Part shown: piece after piece, positions 54,660 through 63,298 of the stretch
Position numbering within the stretch: the stretch's first letter is position 1
Layout: each line of letters starts with the position of its first letter
Origin: Asaia siamensis
GTDB taxonomy: Bacteria; Pseudomonadota; Alphaproteobacteria; Acetobacterales; Acetobacteraceae
DNA length: 64,000 nucleotides
Direction: 5' to 3'
Assembly (NCBI RefSeq): GCF_014635085.1
Contig: NZ_BMCH01000005.1
Coordinates: 124,001 to 188,000, forward strand
The notes under the pieces: generated by a model
Told to the model about the DNA's origin: nothing
Seen by the model: the letters and a program-made list of their open reading frames with translations, nothing else
Databases searched by the model: none
Translations under genes and position numbers: made by a program

Positions 54660-55577
54660 ATGAGCTTGCGCAAGGATATCTGGCGATCGGGCATTCTCGA
54701 GGCGCCTCTGGCCAGCCTGTTGAGTCATACTGACTGGTCGCAGATTCCGTGCCATTTCCTGCCTGATATGCCGCGTGCCTTCCAGTTTCGTGCCGACCCG
54801 TTTGGTGTCTGGCACGAGGACAGGCTGCATGTCTTTCTCGAGATCTACGACTATCGCAATCGTATCGGCGAGATTGAGCTGTTCGTTTATGACCGGGCAT
54901 GGCGGCTGATCAGAAACGAGATCGTGCTGCGTGAGCCCTGGCATCTGTCCTACCCGCAAATCATCGAGGCCGAAGGTGCGTTCTGGATGCTGCCCGAGGC
55001 GCATCGTTCTGGCACACAGATCCTCTATCGCGCCGAGCGCTTTCCCGATCAGTGGGTTCCGGCCTGTCAGATCGATCTGGGGGGCGAGATCGCGGTCGAT
55101 GCCACGCTCTGTTTTCGCGATAATCTGTGGTGGTTGATCTACACCCCGGTCGAGGCGGCCAAAAAGGCACCGAGCCGTCTTCATCTGGCCTATGCGGAAA
55201 CCCTCAGCGGCCCATGGACCCGCCACAGACAGAACCCGGTCCGCCTCGACCCTTCGAGCGCCCGGGCGGGTGGAACCCCGGTCGAGATCGATGGTAAGCT
55301 CATGCTGCCAGTGCAGGATTGCGCTCACACCTATGGCGGTGCCGTGCGCCCGCTCTGGTTCGATGTCCTGACCCCCGAGCGGGTCGTGACCCATACAGGT
55401 CCGGCTTTGCCAATAGCGCCCCGCTTCGCCCCTTTCACCGAAGGCATGCATACGCTTTCGGCGGTGGGAGATGTCACTCTTTTCGATATCAAGAAAACCG
55501 TTCTGTCCCCTCATGGCCTCATGATCGAGGCCGGAAGGGAGATCCGCAAAGCGCGCAGGCGCTTCGGGTTCACCTGA
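54660..55577 (+). CDS. GINT1/GIPT-like five-bladed propeller protein
   Basis: 305 residues, start fixed by GGGGGAGG upstream. Blades of a GH43-like beta-propeller are visible: FRADPFGVWHEDRLHVFLEIYDYRNRIGEIELFVYD, HLSYPQIIEAEGAFWMLPEAHRSGTQILYRAE, DATLCFRDNLWWLIYTP, HLAYAETLSGPWTRHRQNPVR, and GTPVEIDGKLMLPVQDCAHTYGGAV. This layout matches the N-terminal propeller of glucosamine inositolphosphorylceramide transferase-like proteins, which in bacteria often sit in polysaccharide or lipid glycosylation loci. No glycosyltransferase domain is attached. Role in envelope glycan metabolism is inference; a flippase lies 4 kb away. Converges on the hydrolase gene with 16 bp between stops. Confidence 0.6.
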   Translation: MSLRKDIWRSGILEAPLASLLSHTDWSQIPCHFLPDMPRAFQFRADPFGVWHEDRLHVFLEIYDYRNRIGEIELFVYDRAWRLIRNEIVLREPWHLSYPQIIEAEGAFWMLPEAHRSGTQILYRAERFPDQWVPACQIDLGGEIAVDATLCFRDNLWWLIYTPVEAAKKAPSRLHLAYAETLSGPWTRHRQNPVRLDPSSARAGGTPVEIDGKLMLPVQDCAHTYGGAVRPLWFDVLTPERVVTHTGPALPIAPRFAPFTEGMHTLSAVGDVTLFDIKKTVLSPHGLMIEAGREIRKARRRFGFT

Positions 55578-55593
55578 CACTCCCGGCTGCCCC

Positions 55594-56502
55594 TCAGTGA
55601 CTGGGCCTGAGAGCAGCCTCTACAGCACGGCCGAATTTCTCCGGCTGGTCAATCATAATGAAATGATAGCTGTCATCGATACGCGTGAAGTGCACATGAG
55701 CTGTCCCGGTATAGCTCGTGCGATAAACCTTATCGATTGCGGTGGCAGGGACACCGAAAACAGGGTCATAGGCATAGATGACGGTGACGGGAGCCGTGAT
55801 TTTCGAAAGTGCCGGTCGCAGATCGGTTGTCATGTCGTCATAGAGGGCGTTGGCAATCGTTTTCCTGTCGGATTTCAACCCGGCCTCCACCAGAGCGGGA
55901 CGTGCCGAGGGGGTCTTGACCATGCTGGCGATCGTCTGTTGCTGGCTCGCTCTGCGCTGGCTTTCGGGTGTCTCCTGCAACAGCGCCTGCCTTAGTGCTG
56001 TTGCATGCGGCAATGCCGTCTCGCGTGTCGCCATTGGGTTGAAAACAAGTGGATAGAATGGCAGCGCGTCGACGACGATGACGGCGCCGACTTCATCAGG
56101 CGTCTCACTGGCTACCATGAGAGCAAGTTCGCCACCTATCGAATGTCCTATCACCGTTGGCTTACGCAGATGCGCTGTCTCGATATAGCGCGACAGAGCT
56201 GTCGCAACCGGCTGCATGACCTGCTCTGGAGCCTCTTTCTGTACGGGCTCCCCTGCAAATCCGGCAATCTGCACCAGATGCAGCCGGTAATGCGCCTTGA
56301 GCTTCGTGGCGAGGTCACTCCAGACGGAGCGCGGCGAGGCAAGGCCCGGTATCAGAATGACGTCCGGCCCACTGCCCTCAACCACTACGGAGAAAGGCTG
56401 TGCAGCCGTCTGTATCGCCGTGTCTTCTGCGGCTTGCGAGAGCGTGGGCGCAAATGCGAGGGAAGCTACCAGCAAGGCCGGAAGGAAAAATCTCGGGTTC
56501 AT
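55594..56502 (-). CDS. Exported alpha/beta hydrolase
   Basis: 302 residues with a signal peptide (cleavage near SQA-AE, residue 25). Alpha/beta hydrolase fold: GPDVILIPGLASPRSVW (oxyanion strand), nucleophile elbow VIGHSIGGELAL, acid residue in IYAYDPVFG, and His in DSYHFIMID. The enzyme would act in the periplasm on an ester or similar bond; substrate unknown. The N-terminal VVEGSGPDVILIPGLA resembles haloperoxidase/esterase-like members. Start ATG 56502 has no strong ribosome site. Between propeller protein and a membrane-protein gene. Confidence 0.82.
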   Translation of the reverse strand: MNPRFFLPALLVASLAFAPTLSQAAEDTAIQTAAQPFSVVVEGSGPDVILIPGLASPRSVWSDLATKLKAHYRLHLVQIAGFAGEPVQKEAPEQVMQPVATALSRYIETAHLRKPTVIGHSIGGELALMVASETPDEVGAVIVVDALPFYPLVFNPMATRETALPHATALRQALLQETPESQRRASQQQTIASMVKTPSARPALVEAGLKSDRKTIANALYDDMTTDLRPALSKITAPVTVIYAYDPVFGVPATAIDKVYRTSYTGTAHVHFTRIDDSYHFIMIDQPEKFGRAVEAALRPSH

Positions 56503-56540
56503 GATTCGGCTTGTTGCAAGGGTGACGAAAACGAACTGGC

Positions 56541-57023
56541 TCAGCGGCCAGTCAGGAATTCCAGCACACGACGCCAGAAACGGGCCTCGGCCACGATGAG
56601 GCGTGCGACAAATCGTGGGACGCCCTGATCTTCAAGGAGGCGTGGGTCGCATTCGCGACCGAAGAGCACACGTAAAAGCGCAATCAGTGCTGCGCCTTCG
56701 CAGACAAGAGCGAGGCTGACACCTAACGCACGCAGCCAGCCTGTACGACCCGCCAGTCCGGATGACACACCCGGCAGAGTGGCTTGCGCTAGCCATAACG
56801 CCGAGCCTCCCAGCGATAGGCTGCGTATCACCCCCTGTCGCAGCGAACGTGGACGATAGCAACAGAAGAAACTGGCCAGGAGCGAGCCAACCCATAAGCA
56901 GACAAGCCCCGGTCGTGCCATCTGTGGAGGCGATGCTGGAATTATTCGCGAAAACCAGAGGAAAAGGAAGAAGTAGGATGATAATCCGTAAAGATAGCAC
57001 CAGTTTTCACGAATAGATGGCAT
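56541..57023 (-). CDS. Hypothetical integral membrane protein
   Basis: 160 residues with about four hydrophobic segments (residues about 10-30, 40-60, 73-90 and 98-118) and a basic/acidic cytosolic end (RFVARLIVAEARFWRRVLEFL). ATG 57023 follows GGAG at 11 bases. No family recognised. It is upstream of the hydrolase gene by 38 bp, so the two may be co-transcribed. Confidence 0.6.
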   Translation of the reverse strand: MPSIRENWCYLYGLSSYFFLFLWFSRIIPASPPQMARPGLVCLWVGSLLASFFCCYRPRSLRQGVIRSLSLGGSALWLAQATLPGVSSGLAGRTGWLRALGVSLALVCEGAALIALLRVLFGRECDPRLLEDQGVPRFVARLIVAEARFWRRVLEFLTGR

Positions 57024-57273
57024 CGTTGGAGCGCTCCATTTCGATGTCGCATCATACGGAACAAAGCGATTTTGGCGACTGCCTGGGCGTTCAAAGCAAT
57101 GTGAAGTTTTTTGGCAAGCGACGTGCTTTTCCTCAGAGTTTCCAGAGGATGCCGCTATTCTTCAGGGACGTGTCTTTTGAGAAAGGTACAATTCACAAAG
57201 AAATCGACAGAGAACAGTCTCGGCTTCAAGTCACGAAAGACAGGTCCTCAAGCGCCAGAACAGGGACGCTAGC
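57024..57273. other. Gene-free region
   Basis: About 250 bp with lower GC than average and no supported gene; short open frames on either strand have no ribosome site, signal or family features. It separates the broken small gene from the membrane protein and must contain the latter's promoter. Confidence 0.4.
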
Positions 57274-57525
57274 TCATCGATTGATGGCTCTATGGGCTGC
57301 TGACAGCGCTTCCTCGTAATCCGAAGAAAAGGGCGCGGCGCGCACTGATGCCAGGCCGTTTTCGATATCCACAAGCAACGAGCGCGCCGCCTGGTCAGCG
57401 AAAAGACGATCGTCGCCCCACTGATTTCTCTCCCATTTGCGTGAGAGCTATTCGAATGGAAAAAGGGCTTCATCATCAGATAAAGCCAGAGAGATGCCCC
57501 TATCTGTTTTCTGCACGCGGCTCAT
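57274..57525 (-). pseudogene. Small hypothetical gene interrupted by in-frame amber codon
   Basis: ATG 57525 has AAAGGAAG at ideal spacing and encodes MSRVQKTDRGISLALSDDEALFPFE, 25 residues (first twenty MSRVQKTDRGISLALSDDEA), then TAG at 57448-57450; the same frame continues with a coding-like stretch (LSRKWERNQW, DDRLFADQAARSLLVDIENG, SDYEEALSAAHRAIN) to TGA 57274-57276. Both halves together, 83 codons, read like one protein of the type LSDDEALxLFExLSR seen in small uncharacterised proteins. One G-to-A change of a TGG (Trp) codon would explain it. Either a recent nonsense mutation, a sequencing error, or amber suppression; function unknown. Confidence 0.6.
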
Positions 57526-57808
57526 GAGACTTCCTTTGCAGGCGATCAGGGCAGAATTCTCTTCGACTCGACATCTTGGATTCTTTTCTGGACGCGTTAT
57601 CCTGATTGGAGTGCCGGAACCTCTTTTACCGTCCCGGGAAAGTCTGCCGCGGTCCTCTTATTCCGCTAAGGAGTGTCGTATCCAGGCAGAAGCCTCGGTT
57701 CAAAGCTTTCTGAGTTCTGCTGTCTGCTTTCCAGCGCCCGGATCCTGCCTCATCGTGCAGGCAGGAAAGCTCTGGGTTTGATGCTGGAATCTTCGAATGG
57801 GTCCGACT
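57526..57808 (-). other. Gene-free region downstream of selO with hairpin
   Basis: No supported gene. A hairpin, TCCTGCCT (57743-57750) with AGGCAGGA (57759-57766) and an 8-base loop, 43 bp past the selO stop may end that transcript although no T-run follows. The ribosome site of the small interrupted gene is at the lower end. Confidence 0.4.
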
Positions 57809-59239
57809 TTACGTTCCACAGAAAGTCGCGTGGACGATCTGCTCCGGTGACGGAGGCTTTTCGTAAGCGTTATCGCTTTCAAAGGGGTGGCGCAGACATT
57901 GCAGAAGGGCTTCGAAAACCGAAAAATCGCCTGTTTCGGCAGCGGCGATGGCTTCGGCCACGCGGTGATTACGGGCGATCACGGCGGGGTTGCTCCGCTG
58001 CATCAGGGCATTTTGCTCTTCTGTCGAGGCAGGCTCGGACGCGCGTCGTGCTTCCCAATCGGTCTTCCAGCGTTCAAGCGCTTCGGAAGCTGGGCCATCC
58101 GTCAGAGGTTCATTTCTGGTGAGACGACGGAAGGTGAGCGTCCAGTCCAGTGCCTCTTTTTCCATCAACTGTAGTAAGGCGTCGATCAGCGCCCTATCCT
58201 GAATGCTTTCTACGGTCAGGCCCAGCTTGGAGCGCATCCGGGCCAGCCAGGCGTGTTCGTAGAGGCTCTGGAAGCGACCGAGTGCGTCCTGCGCCCAGGC
58301 GAGGGCACGCTCTTCATCAGGGTCGAAAAATGGCAGCAATGTCTCGGCCAGACGGGCGAGGTTCCACCCGGCCAGACGCGGCTGATTGCCATAGGCATAG
58401 CGTCCGTTGCGATCGATGGAGCTGAATACCTTGTCGTGACGATAGACATCGAGAAAGGCGCAGGGGCCATAATCGATGGTCTCGCCTGACAGCGCCATGT
58501 TGTCCGTATTCATCACGCCATGCACGAAGCCGACGCTCATCCAATCCGCGACGAGCCGGGCCTGTCTGGCGACGACCGTCTCATAAAGCGCGCGAACGGG
58601 ATTTTCGGCTTCACGGGCTGCTGGGTCATGGCGGTCTATGGCGAGATCGCAGAGGAAAGCCAGAGCCTCACGGTTCTCGCGCGCGGCGAAATACTGGAAT
58701 GTGCCAACGCGCAGATGGCTTGAGGCGATGCGCGTCAGAATGGCGCCGGGTTGCGGCTTGTCACGCCAGATCGTCTCGCCGGTCGTGACGGCTGCAAGCG
58801 CGCGCGTGGTGGGCACACCGAGCGCTGCCATGGCCTCGCTCACCAGATATTCGCGCAGAACCGGGCCAAGCGCCGCCAGTCCATCCCCCCGCCGGGAAAA
58901 GGGAGTCGGCCCCGAGCCCTTGAGCTGCATATCGCGAACCTGGCCCTGATCGTCAGTTACGATACCAAGAAGATGGGCGCGCCCATCCCCGAGCTGCGGC
59001 ACGAACTGGCCGAATTGATGACCGGCATAAGCCTGTGCCACCGCAGGCACCCCGTCGATGCGCGCCTGACCGCTCAGCAGCGCGACGCCTTCGCGGGATT
59101 TGAGCCATTCGGCTGAAAAACCGAGCGTTTCTGCCAAGGGCTCATTCAGGGCGACGAGGCGCGGTGTGGCGAAAGAGGCAGGGTCCGCCTCGACTGCCAT
59201 GGAGGCCGGAAAAGGCGCGCGGCGGAGAGGAAGATGCAT
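57809..59239 (-). CDS. selO: Protein adenylyltransferase SelO (YdiU family)
   Basis: 476 residues from ATG 59239 (GAGG just upstream) or 492 from ATG 59287. SelO is a pseudokinase that transfers AMP from ATP to Ser, Thr or Tyr of proteins in redox homeostasis. Conserved parts: AYAGHQFGQFVPQLGDGRAHLLG (nucleotide loop), QLKGSGPTPFSRRGDGLAALG, VLREYLVSEAMAALGVPTTRALA, FVHGVMNTDNMALSGETIDYGPCAFLD (catalytic-loop Asn/Asp), and NPAVIARNHRVAEAI. The C-terminus ending CGT may correspond to the end of the family that has selenocysteine in eukaryotes. Monocistronic, divergent from the flippase gene. Confidence 0.93.
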   Translation of the reverse strand: MHLPLRRAPFPASMAVEADPASFATPRLVALNEPLAETLGFSAEWLKSREGVALLSGQARIDGVPAVAQAYAGHQFGQFVPQLGDGRAHLLGIVTDDQGQVRDMQLKGSGPTPFSRRGDGLAALGPVLREYLVSEAMAALGVPTTRALAAVTTGETIWRDKPQPGAILTRIASSHLRVGTFQYFAARENREALAFLCDLAIDRHDPAAREAENPVRALYETVVARQARLVADWMSVGFVHGVMNTDNMALSGETIDYGPCAFLDVYRHDKVFSSIDRNGRYAYGNQPRLAGWNLARLAETLLPFFDPDEERALAWAQDALGRFQSLYEHAWLARMRSKLGLTVESIQDRALIDALLQLMEKEALDWTLTFRRLTRNEPLTDGPASEALERWKTDWEARRASEPASTEEQNALMQRSNPAVIARNHRVAEAIAAAETGDFSVFEALLQCLRHPFESDNAYEKPPSPEQIVHATFCGT

Positions 59240-59404
59240 GATACCTCGGGGGTGCAGGCCGAACAGGGCGGTCAGAGGACCGGACATGCCCTCGTGTGAG
59301 TCAGAGATAACGCCCGTCTGGGCAGGCGCAAGGTCGGGCAGGCAGGAAAGCAGTCAGGTTTTTTTGCCCTTCCCATTTCAGAACGGGGCGTCCAAAACCC
59401 CTGC

Positions 59405-60781
59405 ATGTCGAAACACCCCTCAGCCGCCAGACGGATCGTTCATAATGTCAGCTTTCTGACATTGGGGCGTATCGCAACAGCGCTTTGCAGTTTTGCCTAT
59501 ATCGCTTTCGCGGTCCGGGCTTTGGGGCTGGGGCAGTTCGGTCTGCTGATCCTGATCCATTCTCTGGGCATCATGGCCTCGACCTTTTCGCGCATGCAGT
59601 CATGGCAGACGCTTATCCGCTTCGGCAATGAGCCCTATGCCAGACGCGATCTTGACCTGCTGCGCCAGATTCTGGGCTTCTGCATCAGGCTCGACCTGCT
59701 CTCGGCGGTTGTTGCCGTGTCGATCGGGGTCATCAGCGTCACCCTGTATAGCCATATTGCGCATTGGACTCCCTGGGTCACATCGCTCGCCTATGGCTAC
59801 GCCCTGATCAGCCCTTTCATGTATACTGGCTGGAGCAACGGCGTTCTGCGTCTGACCGACCGGTTTCATCTCGTGCCGATCAGCGATACGGTGACTGCTG
59901 TTTTCCGTACGGCGGGAACGGCGCTCGGTCTCGTCCTGCATCTGCATCTCGGTTTCTTTGTCCTGATCTGGGCAGGGGCGGTGTTGCTCGATTACGGGCT
60001 CTTCCTGTTCTTTGCCCTCACCACCCTGCGCCAGAAAATCGGTCTGCGTCTGCGGTGGCGCGATGTGTTGACGCAATGGCGGTGGCAGGTGCCGGGCATG
60101 TGGGCCTTCACGCGATCGACCAGCATCAATCAGACACTCGGTGCGGTTTCAGGCCATATCAGCACGCTGGTCGTCGGCTCGCTTCTCGGCTCTGCCGAGG
60201 CCGCGGTGTTTCGCATCTGCCGTCAGATTGCCGATGGCATCGTCACCCCGGCGCAGATGCTGTCTCCAGTGCTCTATCCCGAACTGGTCAAGATGCGTGA
60301 CCGTCAGGACTGGCGTGGCCTCAAGCGCCTGACATGGAAGATCTTTGCCATGCTCTGCGGCGTCTCGGTTGCGCTTTTGCTCGTCTCGGCGTTTTTCGGG
60401 GGGCGGATATTTGCGCTGATGCTGCATATCCATTTGCATGGTACGACCTATTACATCTCGATCATGCTGGTTTCGGCGGTGCTGACCCTGCTCGTCGTTC
60501 CGCTTGAGCCGCTTCTGACGGTGATGGGGCAGATCGGTTACCTGATGGCCAACCGTACCTGGATTACCCTTGCCTATTTTCCGATACTTTACGGTCTGAC
60601 GGCAACATGGTCGCTCAAGGGCGCCTGCTACGCGACGGTTTTCAGCAGTTTTGCAATGTTCGTGACAAGGCTCTGGCGCGCCATCATCTGCTCGTTGCGC
60701 CCGGCGAAAGAACCCGCCAGCCCCTCTGCCGTCGCACAGGTATCGGGGCCGGCAGAAGACAAGATTCCCGTCGAGGCCTGA
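59405..60781 (+). CDS. Lipopolysaccharide/polysaccharide flippase-like MOP protein
   Basis: 458 residues with 12-14 membrane spans, of the polysaccharide-transport (PST) family in the MOP superfamily: VRALGLGQFGLLILIHSLGIMASTFSRM (first helices and amphipathic segment), TLVVGSLLGSAEAAVFRICRQIADGI, and a C-terminal half with PLLTVMGQIGYLMANRTW. Wzx-like flippases move lipid-linked oligosaccharides across the inner membrane. No glycosyltransferases are adjacent, so the sugar unit made elsewhere is unknown. ATG 59405 is the first start of the open frame; no strong ribosome site was seen. Confidence 0.85.
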   Translation: MSKHPSAARRIVHNVSFLTLGRIATALCSFAYIAFAVRALGLGQFGLLILIHSLGIMASTFSRMQSWQTLIRFGNEPYARRDLDLLRQILGFCIRLDLLSAVVAVSIGVISVTLYSHIAHWTPWVTSLAYGYALISPFMYTGWSNGVLRLTDRFHLVPISDTVTAVFRTAGTALGLVLHLHLGFFVLIWAGAVLLDYGLFLFFALTTLRQKIGLRLRWRDVLTQWRWQVPGMWAFTRSTSINQTLGAVSGHISTLVVGSLLGSAEAAVFRICRQIADGIVTPAQMLSPVLYPELVKMRDRQDWRGLKRLTWKIFAMLCGVSVALLLVSAFFGGRIFALMLHIHLHGTTYYISIMLVSAVLTLLVVPLEPLLTVMGQIGYLMANRTWITLAYFPILYGLTATWSLKGACYATVFSSFAMFVTRLWRAIICSLRPAKEPASPSAVAQVSGPAEDKIPVEA

Positions 60782-60791
60782 TCTTCCGGCG

Positions 60792-62180
60792 CTATTGCTC
60801 TGCCCCGCCGGGATCGAAACCGAGAGACGCGAGAACAAGCCTGTCCTCCCAGCGATCATGCATGAGAGATGGTAGAACAGAGAGCGTTGCCAGCGCCGGA
60901 TCGCGCAGCATGATGCTGTCGAGACGCGCCTCTTTCAGCCTCACCCAGCACCATAGATCGCCATGCGGCCCCTCGGCGGCGCCTATGCCCTCGCCAGAGC
61001 CTGTCGGGACGGGCGGGGGCATGGGCAGGGGCGCACCGAATTGCGTTGCAATACGCTCGATGCGGCGCAAGGCATCGCGTATCTCATCCAGACGCAGGCA
61101 CTGACGCGCCCAGCCGTCTCCGGCAAGACGCGATCCGGCGCGTCCGGGTACATGGCGCATGTCGTCCTCAAGCTGGCGCAGGTCGAAAGAGCGTCCCGAG
61201 GCGCGACCGATCAGCCCGCCGAGACAGAAGCGCTCTGCCGTTGAGGCCGTAATGACCCCGAGCCCTTCAAGGATTTCCGCCATCTGGTCATGTAGCCCCT
61301 CAAGGACCGGCAGGCGTGGCATCAATGCGTCATGAACGGCATGGGCAAGCGCGCAGATATCGATCCCGGCAGCGATGCCGTCTGGTGCGATCGCATCCAT
61401 CAGGCGTCGTGAGGCACCATGCTGGGCACAAAGCGCGGCGCAGAGATCTTCGGCAAGGGCGGCATGGGTGGCGAGCAGCGCAAACCCTGTCAGCCGTGCC
61501 ATCAGTGCGATATCGCGACAATGCACGGTGATACGCTCAATTTCTGCCAGAAGCGTCCGGGCATCGCGTACGGCGTCTGACGGCACGAGCCCGAGCGCCT
61601 GTTCGATGGCGCGGGAATAGGCCAGGGGTGCCGCCACGAAGCCTGCCGAGACGCTGCGCCCGATCAGACGTAGTGCCTCTTCAGGCTTGCGGCCCTGAAC
61701 CTGCTGCATCAGCCCGATATGCGCCGCCCCCGGTGTGATCTGCCTGTTCCCCCATGCGAAAGGCGCCATGTCGGTATGCGCGGCCTCCCGGAAACCGGGG
61801 TCCGGAGGGCTATGATCTGACGCAACGGAGCGCTGCGAGAGCGGCCAGACGCTCGCCCAGCCGCCGCGATCGAGCGCGGGCTCGGTATCGGCAGCCCCCA
61901 GGGGCAGACTGCCCCAGAGATCCTGTGCAATGCGCTCTGGCCAGGAGGCTGCCGGGATCGATGCGGAAAGGGCGAAATACCGCCCGTCTATGAGCGGCGT
62001 GCTGGCCATGAGCGGTGTTTCCTGATCGAGAAACAGCGCATAGGCGCGGCTGTCGTCACACCAATGGGCAATGAACCAGCCCGGTCTGGCGTCGATCATG
62101 GCGCGCCATTGCGGCTCGTCCAGAGCGTAGTGGAAAGGCGCCAGGCGCTCGCCTCTCCTGATATGCTGCGCCATGCTCAT
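60792..62180 (-). CDS. HyfG-like large subunit lacking NiFe cysteine ligands
   Basis: 462 residues. The first 160 residues resemble a 30-kDa NuoC-like domain (AQDLWGSLPLGAADTEPALDR, AFAWGNRQITPGAAHIGLM), the rest a NuoD/HycE-like domain (HCRDIALMARLTGFALLAT, GLIGRASGRSFDLRQLEDDMR, DGWARQCLRLDEIRDALRRIE). Alignment by eye places GRSVSAGFVAAPLAYSRAIEQALG where HycE has RICGICGFAHS, so both N-terminal Cys ligands are gone; the C-terminal DPCxxC pair is also not present. It therefore cannot hold a NiFe centre as known hydrogenases do. Overlaps the hyfF-like gene by 4 bp; last gene of the run, with no HyfI-like gene following. Confidence 0.68.
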   Translation of the reverse strand: MSMAQHIRRGERLAPFHYALDEPQWRAMIDARPGWFIAHWCDDSRAYALFLDQETPLMASTPLIDGRYFALSASIPAASWPERIAQDLWGSLPLGAADTEPALDRGGWASVWPLSQRSVASDHSPPDPGFREAAHTDMAPFAWGNRQITPGAAHIGLMQQVQGRKPEEALRLIGRSVSAGFVAAPLAYSRAIEQALGLVPSDAVRDARTLLAEIERITVHCRDIALMARLTGFALLATHAALAEDLCAALCAQHGASRRLMDAIAPDGIAAGIDICALAHAVHDALMPRLPVLEGLHDQMAEILEGLGVITASTAERFCLGGLIGRASGRSFDLRQLEDDMRHVPGRAGSRLAGDGWARQCLRLDEIRDALRRIERIATQFGAPLPMPPPVPTGSGEGIGAAEGPHGDLWCWVRLKEARLDSIMLRDPALATLSVLPSLMHDRWEDRLVLASLGFDPGGAEQ

Positions 62181-63298
62181 GGGGCTCTCCAGTGCAGGGC
62201 CCAGACAGAGTCAGGCAGGGTCAGAAGAAAAGGCGAGGCGAGACCAAGGGCCAGCAGGGCGCCGATCACGATCCTGTCCTGCCACGGTGAGGGAAGGATA
62301 ACGTCCAGACGCGCCCGGCTCGCCAGCAGGCCGAGAGCCGCAAGGCACAGCAAGGCCGGGATCATGCCGGTTGCCGCCAGCCCGCCCACAATTCCGAAAC
62401 CTGCGGTAAAGCCTGGCCAGGGGGGCAGACTGCCCAGTATCCAGAAACGCGCTGATCGGTCGAGGGCAGGAATGGCGGCCAGAGCCAGCCCGCTGCTCAG
62501 AAGCAGCAGGACGGGTAAGACGCCGTGGGGCAGGGTGGCGGCAAGAATGGCCAGCGCCACAATCGGGCGGGCATTGTCCTGCCGGGTCATGACGCACAGC
62601 CAGAGCCCGGCCAATCCGGCGAGAACCAGCACGATATGGGTGATGTCGCGTTCAGGCAGACGCAGCATCAAGGCCACGACACTCAGGCAAAGGAGCATGT
62701 CCAGCAGAGCAGTACCTCGCTCTTCTGTGGCGGCATGAGCCTGTGTCGTCATGGGTGCGCCGAGACCGGCCATGAGGCACAGCCCGACAGAGAGAAACAG
62801 ATCGCCGAGGCGCAATGTGGCCGGGTCCGGGGTCAGGGTCGTCAGACTTGTGCCCAGCAGGGCCAGAACCACTCCTGCCAGCCGCAGGCGCATCGACTCC
62901 CAGGCCTGTCTCGCCCGCGTCGTAACCAGGGTTTCGCGCAGGGCGAGAATCAGCGCAGTGAAGGCGGTCAGGCAGGTGACGGGCAGCAGCGTATGCACGC
63001 TGAGTGCCAGCATGATCGCAGAACTCGCCAGAAGATTGAGGCAGAGAGCGAGGCGCTTTTCGTGTGCGTGCCAGGAGAGAAAAGGCACGCAGCCAGCCAG
63101 AAGACAGGCCCAGCGGGCGAGAATATCCTGACCGGGAAGAAGCGGATCGAGCAGGGCCGTCAACACAAGCCCGGCAAGAGTGAAATGACGTGCCGAACGG
63201 GTGGCCTGTGCCTCGGGCATGAGCGCCAGAAGACAGGCGGCCAGAAGCGGCCATGTCGGAACCAGAAAAACGGCAATCTGGTGCAAAGTCTCAGCCAT
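62177..63298 (-). CDS. HyfF-like antiporter-type membrane subunit (short)
   Basis: 373 residues, about 11-12 membrane spans, in the operon position of hydrogenase-4 component F (a NuoL/M/N-type proton pump subunit of about 500 residues). Only a weak match is visible in sequence: SLPPWPGFTAGFGIV corresponds to the conserved LPP...F.EF loop. The paired Lys and His residues in discontinuous helices that move protons are not evident, and length is about 130 residues short. It is thus a reduced or degenerate relative. Starts 8 bp inside the hyfE-like gene and overlaps hyfG by 4 bp. Confidence 0.6.
   Translation of the reverse strand: MAETLHQIAVFLVPTWPLLAACLLALMPEAQATRSARHFTLAGLVLTALLDPLLPGQDILARWACLLAGCVPFLSWHAHEKRLALCLNLLASSAIMLALSVHTLLPVTCLTAFTALILALRETLVTTRARQAWESMRLRLAGVVLALLGTSLTTLTPDPATLRLGDLFLSVGLCLMAGLGAPMTTQAHAATEERGTALLDMLLCLSVVALMLRLPERDITHIVLVLAGLAGLWLCVMTRQDNARPIVALAILAATLPHGVLPVLLLLSSGLALAAIPALDRSARFWILGSLPPWPGFTAGFGIVGGLAATGMIPALLCLAALGLLASRARLDVILPSPWQDRIVIGALLALGLASPFLLTLPDSVWALHWRAP

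Noticed and set aside
57437-57781. Plus-strand open frame of 114 codons in the gene-poor region.
   Set aside because: No ribosome site or family; it is antisense to the better-supported small interrupted gene.
60792-62180. Interpretation as an active NiFe hydrogenase large subunit.
   Set aside because: All four cysteine ligands are missing by eye.
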